NCBI RefSeq assembly: GCF_040954835.1
Contig: NC_090706.1
Coordinates: forward strand, 36,341,148 to 36,405,147
Direction of reading: 5' to 3'
Length of the DNA: 64,000 nt
Origin: Lepisosteus oculatus
Lineage: Eukaryota > Chordata > Actinopteri > Semionotiformes > Lepisosteidae
This document shows, piece after piece, positions 14,101 through 23,420 of this stretch (positions are counted from its first letter, which is position 1; every line of letters starts with the position of its first letter). Below the pieces are notes generated by a model. The model had not been told where the DNA came from. It did not search any database and saw nothing but the letters and a program-made list of their open reading frames with translations. The position numbers were made by a program, and so were the translations under genes.

Positions 14101-17032
14101 CATCACTATGGCAAACCAAAACACGGAAGAATAAACTTACTTAAACATTACTTAAATGAAGAATAAACTCAAATTACTTAAATTAACAGCTTAATGTAAA
14201 TCTTTAAGTCAACCTCATATTCATCTTGATTGCTTAATTTTAATACTAATCCTAGTTTCCGGGGGTGTAGGGTAGCATACCATTCCAGCACTGAGCTGTG
14301 CACTGTGTATTGTCTTTCTGTAGGGACACGAAAGACGCACCTCAGACCCAACCACTGGATCAGTTAACCCTCCTGTGAGTCCCCCATACTGTGGCCCCTT
14401 TGTGCAGCCTGGGCACCAGGCCTTCGAAGGCTGGGGCATCCACTTCCCACCACGGGCAGTGCCTGTAGAGCATGGCAGAGACTTCCAGCCATTCCAGGCA
14501 GTAAGTATTTCCTTCGAACAAAGAGCTGTGAATCTGGGTGTTGCGGTGAGTACTATACACGCCTGGGTTTGATTCCAGCCTCAGGTGTCGGGATTGTATG
14601 GAGTTTGCAGAATCTCCTCACATAGGTTTCCTCCAGTTGCTCCAGACACATGCTGACTGAGTTTGATTGACTGTTCTATTTTGCTCTTTCCCTCCACTAA
14701 CATCATCTTATCCAGGGAGAGGAGTCGTACCGCAGTACCTCAGTCCTGCTTTGTATAGTAGGGTAGTGGAATCGGTTCCTGCTCACAGCAGTCCTAACAC
14801 TGGCACTTCTAGCCAGTGAGCTGGGACTGAAATAGTGGGAAAGCATTAACCCAGGTTATAAGTGGGCAGATGCAGGTCCTCCGCGATTGCTGGAGGTGGA
14901 TTGATCTGAGTGAAATAAAGCAAAATGCTGAGCATTTGAGCAGACGATTCCATTCCAACAAGTTTAGATGGACGTCTTATTTAAGGAACGGGACAATAAA
15001 GGAAAAACTCGCTTTACCTAAGATGTTACAGTCTGGTTTGCATTAAATGTATTCATGCAATGCAACAGGTACTTGCTACATATAATTCTTTTAAATGGAC
15101 TCTGTGGCCCAACACATAAAAATAGTTTGAAGTAAATACTCTTTAATTTTGTCTCTTGATGCACATTTTTCTTTTATGATGACTTACATGACATTTCAGA
15201 TCACAAATGAAAAGAACAGGATATGCGCACAGTTTTAACAGTCAAAAATGTTAACAGACGATCTTCTTTAAGAACTGAGAAAGCAGGATTTCGCGTGCCA
15301 TATTTTTGTTTTCTGTTCCTAGACAACACAGTGGTTTCTAAATTGTGGGTGTGTAGTTCCTGGTACCATGAAAAACATTGCTGGCAAAAAAAGAAAAAGT
15401 TGGAAACAAGTTGTACTTTTGCCTTTGCGTTCCATTCCCTCCTCCTGGGGCCCAGGGCAGCCCCGCTTGTTTAAACTGTAGCGTGAATGCTTGATGTCAA
15501 GGCACTGCCTGTCTTGAGTGTGCTGGTGTGGAGCATCAAGCCAAATCATGATAGGACTGGTGCCCCCTCAGCATTTGTTTTCCTGCCTTCTATATGACCT
15601 TCCAATGCTAGACTGCTGGCTAGGCCCCCTTGAGATAAGCCCACGGAGACCATGACCTTTGCCAATAATGGACGGATGACTGTCTTTGAGTCACCTCGAC
15701 AAAGGGAAGGCAGTTCTCACAGACATCAGCAGATTCATTTTCTACTAGTGGTAACTGGTTGTCTCGGTGTTCCTCTGTTTCAGGGGGGCTTTGTCTGGCC
15801 TCCTTTCCATCCTCCTCGCAGTCCGAGGGGCCCCGGCGAGTCAACCCGACCTCCCCCAGAGAACACAGGCAAGTCTTTATGTCTCCTTTCTGCTGCTAAA
15901 TTTCTGCTGCTTCCATCCTTGTGCACTGTGGTGGCTGAAGTGTTCAAATAAACAAGCTTGCAAAATGTCTTTAAGAAACTCTCATTCCCTGTACTGCTTA
16001 GGGAGCCTACAGAAAGCTGACAGGAGAGTTATGCACACACCCCAGGGTGAAACAATTCTTGAAGTGAATACTGACTTACCATTTGACACATTTATCATAG
16101 TACAGTAGCAAGAGCTTTTCTGTATTTCATTCACGATCTGGTTTTGAGTAAAAAAAAAATAGCTGAGAAAATAATTTTACCACTGTGTTTTTGAGTGATC
16201 GGAAGAGCACTCAACTGGGAACAGAACTATTTGCTGGAGTATGCTGTAGCCTACCCTTGAGCAACAGCACAACTGTGACTCTGAGCCATCTGTGTTGATT
16301 TGCAGCCTTGAGACCTGTCGGAGAGAGAGAGAAAGTGCAGGCATTCGGACAAGATCTTATCAAATAGATGTGAAGTAAGACTAATTTAGGAGATTTAGTT
16401 AAAGCAGGCAAAAGTTTAGAATTTGCTTTAGGGTTGCGGGGAGAAGTGGTTCTCCCATAAGTGGAAAGGGAAAAGTAGGTGAGGTTTGTCTTATGGTTAA
16501 GCTTAAAAGGGAGGAATGCAGTGCAGCTCTCCAGTCATTTAAAATTAGGTTTACTGGGTGAATGTGGCAAAGCAAAAACAGGTTACAGATCACGTCAGGG
16601 TGGGGAGGATTTTACACCAGACTCGATCCAGCCTTAACCCCAGTTTCACAATTCCTTGCTGTTTCTAATGGCCGCTTTATTCGGGTTACAGTAAAGGGGG
16701 TGCAGGCCCTGTAACAAGGGCTTTGTGGTCATAGGTCCTCCACTCCAGGCTACCAGCCCTTTCATGGTCAGTGTGGCCACCTATCCTTTCCTCTTTCAGC
16801 CTGCCTCTGCGGTCAGCATGATGGGGTGCTCGGTCTTTAATGTGCTCCAGGATCCGGACTGTGGTGAAAGGTGCTCAACAGAAGGAAGCTGGTGGTGTTG
16901 GCACTGTGGTCAGTTCTCCACTGAAGCGGTTTAATGCTTAACGAAATGGTCCGTCTTTTTGTCATTCCAGAACCGATGTCACCTGGTCTTGGGAAAAGTG
17001 AGCGACAGAATATTGACCCTGGAAAGCACTAG
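2124..17032 (+). CDS. TNIP1: TNFAIP3-interacting protein 1 (ABIN1), 5'-incomplete, 13 exons
   Basis: Coding exons, all with AG acceptors: 2124-2318, 2811-2905, 3983-4118, 6054-6146, 6811-6876, 8268-8399, 9448-9576, 10496-10627, 11004-11129, 12283-12363, 14324-14500, 15784-15868, 16971-17032. Phases join without a break into about 502 residues ending at TAG 17030-17032; the N-terminal roughly 150 residues must lie upstream of the window. The product is almost all coiled coil. Recognisable blocks are LGRMALEFNRLSSKV (exon at 2124), REQKLRDYDRKLLLAKSKIE (8268), QREYQEKEIQRLN (9448) and the UBAN ubiquitin-binding segment EEDFQKERSDRERMNEEK (11004). A Pro-rich tail follows (14324 onward). In the known family ABIN1 binds A20 and linear or K63 ubiquitin chains and restrains NF-kB and cell death in the cytoplasm. 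The intron after 15868 has a GC donor. The family call rests on block-by-block similarity to mammalian ABIN1 and is secure; ABIN2 and ABIN3 are shorter and fit less well. Confidence 0.95.
3216..3445 (-). mobile_element. Degenerate V-SINE/L2-like repeat in TNIP1 intron
   Basis: Contains decayed versions of phrases common in fish SINE/LINE tails: a 'cagtccatcacagggtgcacacac' type segment, 'aacctagccagcatgtctttggga' and 'cccatgtggttgtaga' (each recognised from general memory of fish repeats). The same family is seen in the opposite orientation at 14546. The strand is set by treating the 'gagtttgca...' orientation as plus. It is diverged, so an old insertion. Confidence 0.5.
4500..4965 (-). pseudogene. 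Unidentified coding-like relic in TNIP1 intron
   Basis: On the minus strand an open frame of 79 codons (4965 to 4726) contains a Cys pair in SCSVCGQDV and the segment VDIPPETQWKDVLPQCVV. It stops, but a different frame then stays open for about 55 more codons down to about 4560 (KTIGVRFINSWSVAEFHDSI among others). This looks like one decayed coding sequence with a frameshift. A further open stretch lies on the same strand at 4275-4472, and another at 5088-5321. I do not recognise the family. It could be a transposon or viral-gene relic, a processed pseudogene, or chance. No spliced gene model could be built. Confidence 0.3.
6515..6610 (+). repeat. Short dispersed repeat fragment ('ggaggccattcagcccatg' type)
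   Basis: A piece of about 95 bp in a TNIP1 intron resembles a very common fish dispersed-repeat phrase. A related but different piece occurs at 63262. It is too short to assign to a named family. Confidence 0.4.
10079..10423. mobile_element. 345-bp MITE with terminal inverted repeats and TA target duplication
   Basis: Left end TGGAAGCCTGTTTCCGCC (10079-10096) is the reverse complement of the right end (10406-10423) with one difference in 18. A TA dinucleotide flanks each side (10077-10078 and 10424-10425). The inverted similarity continues inward through a CTATGGTATCTC block and a CGCAATTGCG palindrome, with degenerate copies of a TCTCG-AATT-CGACTT unit repeated in the left arm. There is no transposase frame, so it is non-autonomous; the TA duplication suggests Tc1/mariner-like mobilisation. 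It lies in the TNIP1 intron just 73 bp upstream of the exon at 10496. The interior holds a tRNA-like promoter remnant at 10203-10233. Confidence 0.75.
10203..10233 (+). promoter_or_regulatory. tRNA-type A box and B box remnant inside the MITE
   Basis: TAGCTCAGTTGG (10203-10214) matches the pol III A box and GGTTCGAGCC (10224-10233) the B box. Only 9 bases separate them, far fewer than in a tRNA, so the anticodon region is missing and this is not a tRNA gene. It looks like the collapsed head of a tRNA-derived SINE captured within the inverted-repeat element. Confidence 0.55.
14546..14700 (+). mobile_element. Degenerate V-SINE-like fragment in TNIP1 intron
   Basis: Starts with a B-box-like 'ctgggtttgattcc', then the core phrases 'tatggagtttgca', 'tctcctcaca', 'ggtttcctccag' and 'gacacatgctgact', which are characteristic of a widespread tRNA-derived SINE core in fish. 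It begins 45 bp after the exon ending at 14500. Many substitutions and small deletions mark it as old. Confidence 0.55.
15869..16970 (+). other. TNIP1: GC-AG intron of TNIP1
   Basis: The upstream exon ends ACAG and the intron begins GCAAGT, the classic strong form of a GC donor; it ends in TTCCAG before 16971. The joined frame gives E-P-M-S-P, which matches the TEPESP region of the mammalian C-terminus. The nearest GT (four bases further) would shift the frame. The intron holds a moderately GC-rich segment (16610-16930) with no convincing exon. Confidence 0.8.
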
Positions 17033-18115
17033 CGTTCTCTCTGCACACATAGATATGCGGTGCTATAGGCTGCAGTGGTTTTAAATGTAAGAAAATATAG
17101 TTTAATTAGATCTGTTTTACTGTAGGTAATCATTGTGCTTTTATTTTGTCAGCTGCTTTAAGTAAGTTGTACTCATCGGAAAATACAATTGTATAGATTT
17201 TTTTTCTGCTACTTTATCATTTACAATTTGCATGGAGGTATGTAATGTCACAAAAATGCTATTTTAAATTTGAAATAACATTTTTTTTCCTTCTTAGAAA
17301 TTCTGCCTGGTATTTTGTTTCCGATCTCTCTGATGTGTGACATTGATGACATTACAAACATAACCAAGAGAATGATTTATTAACATATTTTGCAAACTAT
17401 TGGATCATAAAATAATCCTAATTCCTGTAGCATATTTAATGGGGTACACCTGCAAGATTGCTACCATCACATTGCTCTGTGTTCCCATAACTTTCAAAGA
17501 TTATTTTCTTTTTCAGAATTAGCGACTAATAATACAAGTGGCGTTTTCTTATTTGGAAGGTTGACAGAATTATTTTAAATGATTTTTTGAAGGCAGGTTA
17601 GATGGAAGATTTTGAAGAAATTGAAAACGTAATTTCGTTCATAGTTTGCAAAAGGTGTTTTCTAATTACCCGTCTTTGAATAATTGTATTGTTCAAGTTC
17701 TGTTGTCGTTCTTAGTGTTCTGTGTTCTATTTGTGTTGTTGTCATTGTCACCCTTAGTTTTGTATTTGAAGAAAACAACCAAAAAATGTCACTTTATAAA
17801 TAAATAAGTCTCCTGATCATTTTAGAAATCTTATTGAAGATGAACTTGGAAACTGTTGAACTGAAACTGGGATGAAGAAACTTAATTATACAGGACAGCT
17901 GGATTCTCTCTTCTTCAGTTTTTATCCTGGAAGAGCTATTACCTAGATAAATCAACACTTCATTCCATGGAGTGTGATTATAATCTTTATTTATTGTGAC
18001 ATACATTTTTTTCCTAAAATGTACTTTCCTGTAATTTTAGTTTTGTTAAGTCAAAAGTTATTCTTTCTCAGGCATTTATGTATTTTACATAATAAATAGA
18101 TTATTCAGATGTTAC
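17033..18115 (+). other. TNIP1: TNIP1 3' UTR with candidate poly(A) signals
   Basis: AT-rich sequence after the stop codon. AATAAA hexamers lie at 17799-17804 and 18091-18096. The second is followed by a GT-rich stretch typical of a cleavage downstream element, so I place the end of the longest transcript near 18115, about 1.1 kb after the stop. The end point is inferred. GPX3 transcription approaches from the other side and probably ends near 18705, leaving roughly 600 bp between the two gene ends. Confidence 0.5.
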
Positions 18116-18704
18116 TTTGAGTTTTGTATGCATTTTTGTAGACATTGTTTGATATATAAAATATTCAGTCAATTTTTTTCATTCATAATGCTATGTAGTT
18201 TATATTTATTCAGTGTGACTCTTATATTTATTAGATATACTGTATATTAAATTCAGTGTGACTGAGCCATTCCTAATGATTCAATTCTAGCAAAAAAAAA
18301 TTCATAGTTCTCAAGTAAAGAGAATACCTTTCACATTTTTCTGTTGATTATTCTTTGTGCCATTGAAGTACTTCAGTTCTTCTGCGACTTGTGGTTGTTG
18401 AAGATATCATCAATTTGAGAAAGGAGGAGGTCTTCTTGACATTGTTGTCAGTCTTGGAGTTATCATTGGTGAGAGGGTGAGGTGTTAGTGTCATTCCAGA
18501 CCTTTCACAGATACAGTAATGTGGGTCACCTGAGATATCCTTTTTAGGTTCCTTGGGATTGTGTACTCAGTACATGCTTGCTATAACTTGTTGCACATAG
18601 GTGGACAAGGAATAACTAAAATAATTACTAGCAAAGCACACGTTGCAGAGTGATAGTTTTGTGCTGGTAAGTCTGAATAGTTTCCAAGCAAGCAAAAAGA
18701 CAAC

Positions 18705-19732
18705 AAAAGAAAACAGTTTAAATGCTTTATTGAACTGATAATACAAATCTGAATGGCCACAGATACAGGCAGGCGCGTTTGACAAAGTGGCATCACTCCG
18801 CAGGAAGTTCGGGGTAGCTTGAATGCACTAAAGAGCTGCTCCGATCCTGAGGGTTTCAGGTCAAGCCCCACAGGGTGTCTGCTTTCAGGCCTCACCTTCA
18901 CTGACATGCCCACTTATAAACCAACGCCCCCTTGTCTGTAGCCTTCAGTGTTACGGAACAAAGCAAGCGACAGCAGGCACAAGTGACACAGAGTAGTTTT
19001 AACATTGCATCACTGGGACATTTTTTTTTTATTGGACATCTGTGTGCATCAGAGATAAGTTCACTTACAGTTGTAATTTCCCATTACCAAAATAGTTTGC
19101 GTTATAATTTCCATTGGTTGGGTGTTGGATTAGAACTTTAGTAACTTAAAACATTTAACATTTAAACATTTACATTTCTCTTTGGGTCAAGGTTGTTGCT
19201 AAACAGTTTACTATTATTATGTTTTGTTTTGTTTTGAAAATGTGTCTTAACCACACTTATTTTATGTGTGTATGTTAACAGGAGATTTCAAAATGGGGGG
19301 GTGACAATAAGAAACATTAGAATAGTATAACTGCGTTTAATGGAAAATTACTCTGGATGCAAGTACATGGGAACTTCAATTCTTCAACTAAGGACTTTCT
19401 AAGCTGTTTCACTGCAGGTGATGAGCAAAGCCGACTCCTTGATTATATTCAATAATGCAGTTCATTTACAATTAGGGAGCTGCCTGAGCCAAAATCTTGC
19501 AGTGACATAGATTGAAATGTCCAACATTTGAGTGACAGGGATGAAATTAGATTCTAGAAGGGGTTCTGTTTCTGAGGCAGATAGGTACTGTGGGGTCAAC
19601 TTCATATTCAGGAAAAAGATTGTTGCCTTGCATTGACGATAAAACTGAGCTGAAAAAATATATATATACAGTAACGTTACAAAAAGCATAGGAAGCGTTA
19701 TTAAGAGGCATGTACAGAGGATTTTATTTCTG
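18705..19732 (-). other. GPX3: GPX3 3' UTR with poly(A) signal
   Basis: The minus strand carries AATAAA at 18732-18727, which places transcript cleavage near 18705 and gives a 3' UTR of about 1.0 kb. A second AATAAA (19033-19028) would cut off the SECIS candidate and so should not be the main site. Ends are inferred from signals only. Confidence 0.5.
18850..18908 (-). promoter_or_regulatory. GPX3: Candidate SECIS element in GPX3 3' UTR
   Basis: On the minus strand the order is GTGA (18901-18898), a 5' arm AGGTGAGGCC, an unpaired AAA (18885-18883), a mini-stem CAG/CTG around ACACC, a 3' arm GGCTTGACC pairing with the 5' arm with one mismatch, and TGA (18858-18856). This reproduces the SECIS core (UGA / GA non-Watson-Crick quartet, about 12 bases to the apical As, extra mini-helix as in form 2). 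It lies about 830 nt after the stop and 120 nt before a poly(A) signal. The first quartet base is G rather than the usual A, and helix I is weak, so the call is not certain. Confidence 0.6.
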
Positions 19733-22700
19733 TTAGTAATCTGACCATGTCCAGCTTGGCTTCTGTGTCTTCCTTTGGGCTCTGAAGTAATCCATGACGT
19801 CTTTTCTAACTACAGTGACACTCACCCTGGGGTACCAGCGTTTCACTACTCTGCCGTTAGGCCCCACCAGAAACTTCTCGAAATTCCACTTGATGTCATT
19901 CACCTTTAGGGGCTCCCAAAACAGTCTGTTGGTAGGATTTCCAAAGCTGTCACCAACGGGAGGACAGGCATTCTGTTGAAAACAAAACAACCTGTTTAAC
20001 AGCTTGCTGCACTGCAATACCATGTTTGACCTGAGCTGTTTCTTATCTAGAAAATGGACACACACAGAAAAGTGGATTTTGTATCAGTATTGTATTTCCT
20101 GTTTATAGAGATGAGTGCAATAGAATGCTATCTAATAACACATCTGAGGCTGAAGCTGTCTCCTTTCTGAGTGGCCTGCACCAGCAATCCTGCAAGGTCT
20201 CACCTTGAGGAACGTGAACACGCTTTGTTCTTTTTGTCCATTTACATCTCCCTTTTGAAAGATCTCAAAATCAGGAACAAATCCATTCCCGGGCCGGACG
20301 TACCTAGAACACAAATAGAAGGTAATAACGATTATATGCGAGTTAGAACAGTAAGTAAAGCCTTCTGCCCATTTCAGGACACAAACATCTGGGTTCCTGC
20401 CAGTTGTGTCCATGGTAACTGTATGGTTCCTGCAGAATGCTTACTTTAATGTGGCCAAAAGTTCGCTGTTGTCTCCGGGTTCTTGCTTCCCAAACTGATT
20501 ACAAGGAAAACCTAGGACGGTAAAGCCATAGTCCTTCAAGTCGTTGTGCAGTGCATTCAGATCTGACCAAAAAAAGAAAAAAGAATCATATTGAAAGAAC
20601 AAAAAAGGCATGTTCCTTTGTCCTAATAAAGGAACTGAGATTTGCATAAGTATGAAAGGGAAATTCTGAGAATTGTGCCCATCTACTTCCAACTGTTAAT
20701 AGTTGGTTAAGTCATGCATTACAAATCGGTTGTAAGTGAACTCTTGACTTTGTCAGGTGATTCGGTTGCTAAAAAACATTTGCCATCTGGTCAGCGGGAA
20801 GTTGAGTAAATGAGAGCTCTCTGAGCATCAAGTAATTAAATTACCCCTCACTAACATCTACTTAAAGCTTAAGAATGAGTAAAAAAAATGCTATTTTGTA
20901 CCATGGTGGGGGGGGGAGAATATAATTGGACTTAAGAAAAAAAGGCTGGAATAGGAGCAAACCTGAACAAAATTGTTACTACCGTGTACAGTTGATCTAT
21001 TTTTCATAATCATATTTGAAAAATGTTTTACATTTCTAAAATAAACAAGTTTACTCTCATGTTTTAAAAAAAAACACATTTACAAACGTTTTGGTACCGT
21101 CTGGAGTAATTTGCAGGGTGCAAGAATTTGAGTTTGTAAGCTTTTCCCATTAATATTTAACAGTACTTTCTAGACATATTCTAATGTTTTTACCTATGTA
21201 CTGAAGAGTCAGGCCTCAGTAGGAAGCCACATTGACAACCAGGATGGTTTTCCCCCTGTATTTGCTGAAAGGGACGTATTGGCTCCCATTTAAAGTCATG
21301 GCACCATAATCATGAAAAGTGCCTTCAGCCGCACTGTCGCACGTAACCTGGAAAGCAATGCACATTCTTTAAGTGTTTAAATACATTTTTTTGTCAGTCT
21401 TTTAACTTAGAAGGGTCCATTCAAGACCAGGTGCTTTATTATAACAAATAGCTATGTTATGGTGTTTGAGAACATGTACGGTATGCAGTATCTGCGTAGC
21501 TGATGGCTGTGACTGCTTTGCATTACAGTGCTGAAAGCCTGCCAAGATGTCAGAAAATAAACCGTGGGAGCACTGTAAACATTTGTTTTTGAATAGTCCT
21601 TGAGATACTGATTGATCTGCTCAGGCACGTGTTGTGATTTGTGTAGGCCTACGAAAACAAGTTTTTATTGTTCGCTTACATTAATGAAATCCTACAGACT
21701 AGATCCAGTAATATACGTGTTCCATGTGCTTCAGTGTAAAACCACCCAGCAATGAATTCTAGCATATACAATAAAATATATAGTTACAGCATATTCAACT
21801 GAATGAACTAATTGCAGCTTGACATTGTCTTTGTCTCTCTTGACAATTGTATCTCAAAACAGGCCTCAGTAGTAGGTATTTAAACTGGACCTCTAAAAGA
21901 AGGCATCAGTGCATCTAGTCCTTATTGCATCACTATATTTTAGATATTTTGTCACGTGGTTGGTGTAAAACTACAAATGAAGCGCTATTCTTTGCAAAGA
22001 GGCCAAGAGCTGACTAAGTGTCAGTCGTGACTCGGGAGAGAGTCTCATTGGAGCTCTTGCAAAGCTCCCTGGCTGAGTTTTGCCACGCAGTTACTGTGGC
22101 AACCTAGGCAGCTGCCAGCAGCCAGTTATGAATTTGATTCATGTAAAAATACATTTTCATAGACATTTGTATTTGTGTAGATGGCTAAAAGAAGGCATTA
22201 GAAGTAGATAACATCCAGTGTTCATCCTAGAAAGCATACCTGTAAGTGCAAAGAAGACCCTGTGACAACGGACCATTTAGTGTTACCGTATATTAAGCCT
22301 GTGGACTTCTTTTTTTCTATGCTTTGACTATTTTGTTTCGTTCTTTCCACTGAAGCCCATGCATGGAGCTTCAACCTTCCCAAACCCTCTGAGTGTCGTA
22401 GTTGTTTTTCTTGCAGGCTAATAATGCAGGAAACTGGGAGTTTGCTGCATCTCAGATCTAAAATCCTTAATATCAGATACAGGTATAAGGTCCGTGTCTT
22501 CTGAAAGAGCTTGTGGCATTTGTACTTACAATGTTATTTATTTTGATGAATGCATACAGGCATTGTATTGCAAGAAAGCAGTTCTGTATTGTCAATTTTT
22601 GTGATGGCCAAAAAGCATCACAAATATATATAGTGTACTGTATGCATTTTCTTGCACAGTATCTTGAAGAAACCACCAATCAACTGTAGAAATTGTATAA

Positions 22701-23220
22701 TTTTTGGGATAAACCTATTTTATGTATTGTGAATCACTTCTATTAAGGGTGCAGGGAGTCCAGGACATAATCTCTCCCTGCCCAGTAAGAGATCAGCTCC
22801 TGTTGATCCTGTTGCAGCTGAGAACTGAATGCTGTCTGATCCTGTGCCAGCATTGAATTCTGAATTTTGAACATGATCTTTTTAAAAAAAAAAACGATTT
22901 ACTGCTTAACTACCTATTTAAATTTATATGAAGTATATTAATACGTTCATTTTACTGTTTTATAACATGATATTTAAACTCTACAACATACCTGAAACCA
23001 GTCTCTGTACAATTATCAAAACGCACGGCTGTAATGAATATTCACCCCTCGAAGAAGATGAACAACTGACATCTACGGTTATGTAATTCCAAAACACATC
23101 GAAGTAATATCCCAGACAGATATGACATGTTTTTACCTGCTGGTTTCCTGCTCCCAGACATGGCTCGAGAAAGCCCAAAAGAAGCAGGGCTAAAATCCAG
23201 TGCTTATCCTGGTTCCCCAT
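19733..23220 (-). CDS. GPX3: Extracellular glutathione peroxidase, selenoprotein, 5 exons
   Basis: Minus-strand exons in transcript order: 23137-23220, 21194-21347, 20445-20562, 20204-20303, 19733-19972 (696 nt, 231 residues; human is 226). Residues 1-23 form a signal peptide with a Leu-rich core, as expected for the secreted plasma enzyme that reduces H2O2 and lipid hydroperoxides with glutathione or thioredoxin. Exon 2 reads NVASY-TGA-GLT, placing selenocysteine at residue 72. The other catalytic residues are present: Gln102 in [14 protein letters not shown], and Trp181-Asn182 in [13 protein letters not shown]. The RLFWEP motif and the signal peptide favour GPX3 over GPX1 or GPX2. The start ATG at 23220 is the only one that gives the signal peptide. 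The gene is tail to tail with TNIP1. Confidence 0.96.
21216..21218 (-). other. GPX3: Selenocysteine (UGA) codon of GPX3
   Basis: TGA on the minus strand lies in frame within exon 2, between the TAC of NVASY and GGC CTG ACT (GLT). Both flanks match the glutathione peroxidase active-site signature, so this is recoding rather than a stop. An ORF caller that treats TGA as stop would truncate the protein here. Confidence 0.95.
22090..22103 (+). promoter_or_regulatory. RFX X-box-like motif in GPX3 intron 1
   Basis: GTTACTGTGGCAAC is a near match to the RFX X-box (ideal GTTGCCATGGCAAC), with both half sites preserved. It lies in a short GC-richer island of intron 1. A single motif match is weak evidence of function. 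Confidence 0.25.
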
Positions 23221-23420
23221 TGCAGTGGGGCTCGTCTCTCTGCTGGCCCAGAGCTGGGGGTGTCTGGTGCTGATTTGGATTTTCCAGTGTCTTTATCACT
23301 GCCTGTGTTTCTCTCACTGACACCTAACAATGGCAGGAAGCCACGCATGACTCCAGATCAACCAATCCCCTGTTGATAAACAGTTTCTGAAGGTGGACCA
23401 TGTCTGCTTTAACCCCTACC
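23221..23420 (-). promoter_or_regulatory. GPX3: GPX3 proximal 5' region
   Basis: Sequence immediately upstream of the GPX3 ATG. On the minus strand there is an ATTGG (inverted CCAAT) box near 23360 and a weak TATA-like GATAAAG near 23295. The true start site cannot be fixed from sequence alone. Confidence 0.3.

Noticed and set aside
16725..16934. An extra TNIP1 coding exon in the last intron
   Set aside because: The frame is open and moderately GC-rich, but no acceptor/donor pair keeps the frame, and the exon pair 15784-15868 and 16971-17032 already joins into the expected C-terminus.
19028..19033. Main GPX3 poly(A) signal
   Set aside because: Cleavage there would remove the SECIS candidate; the hexamer at 18727-18732 keeps it.
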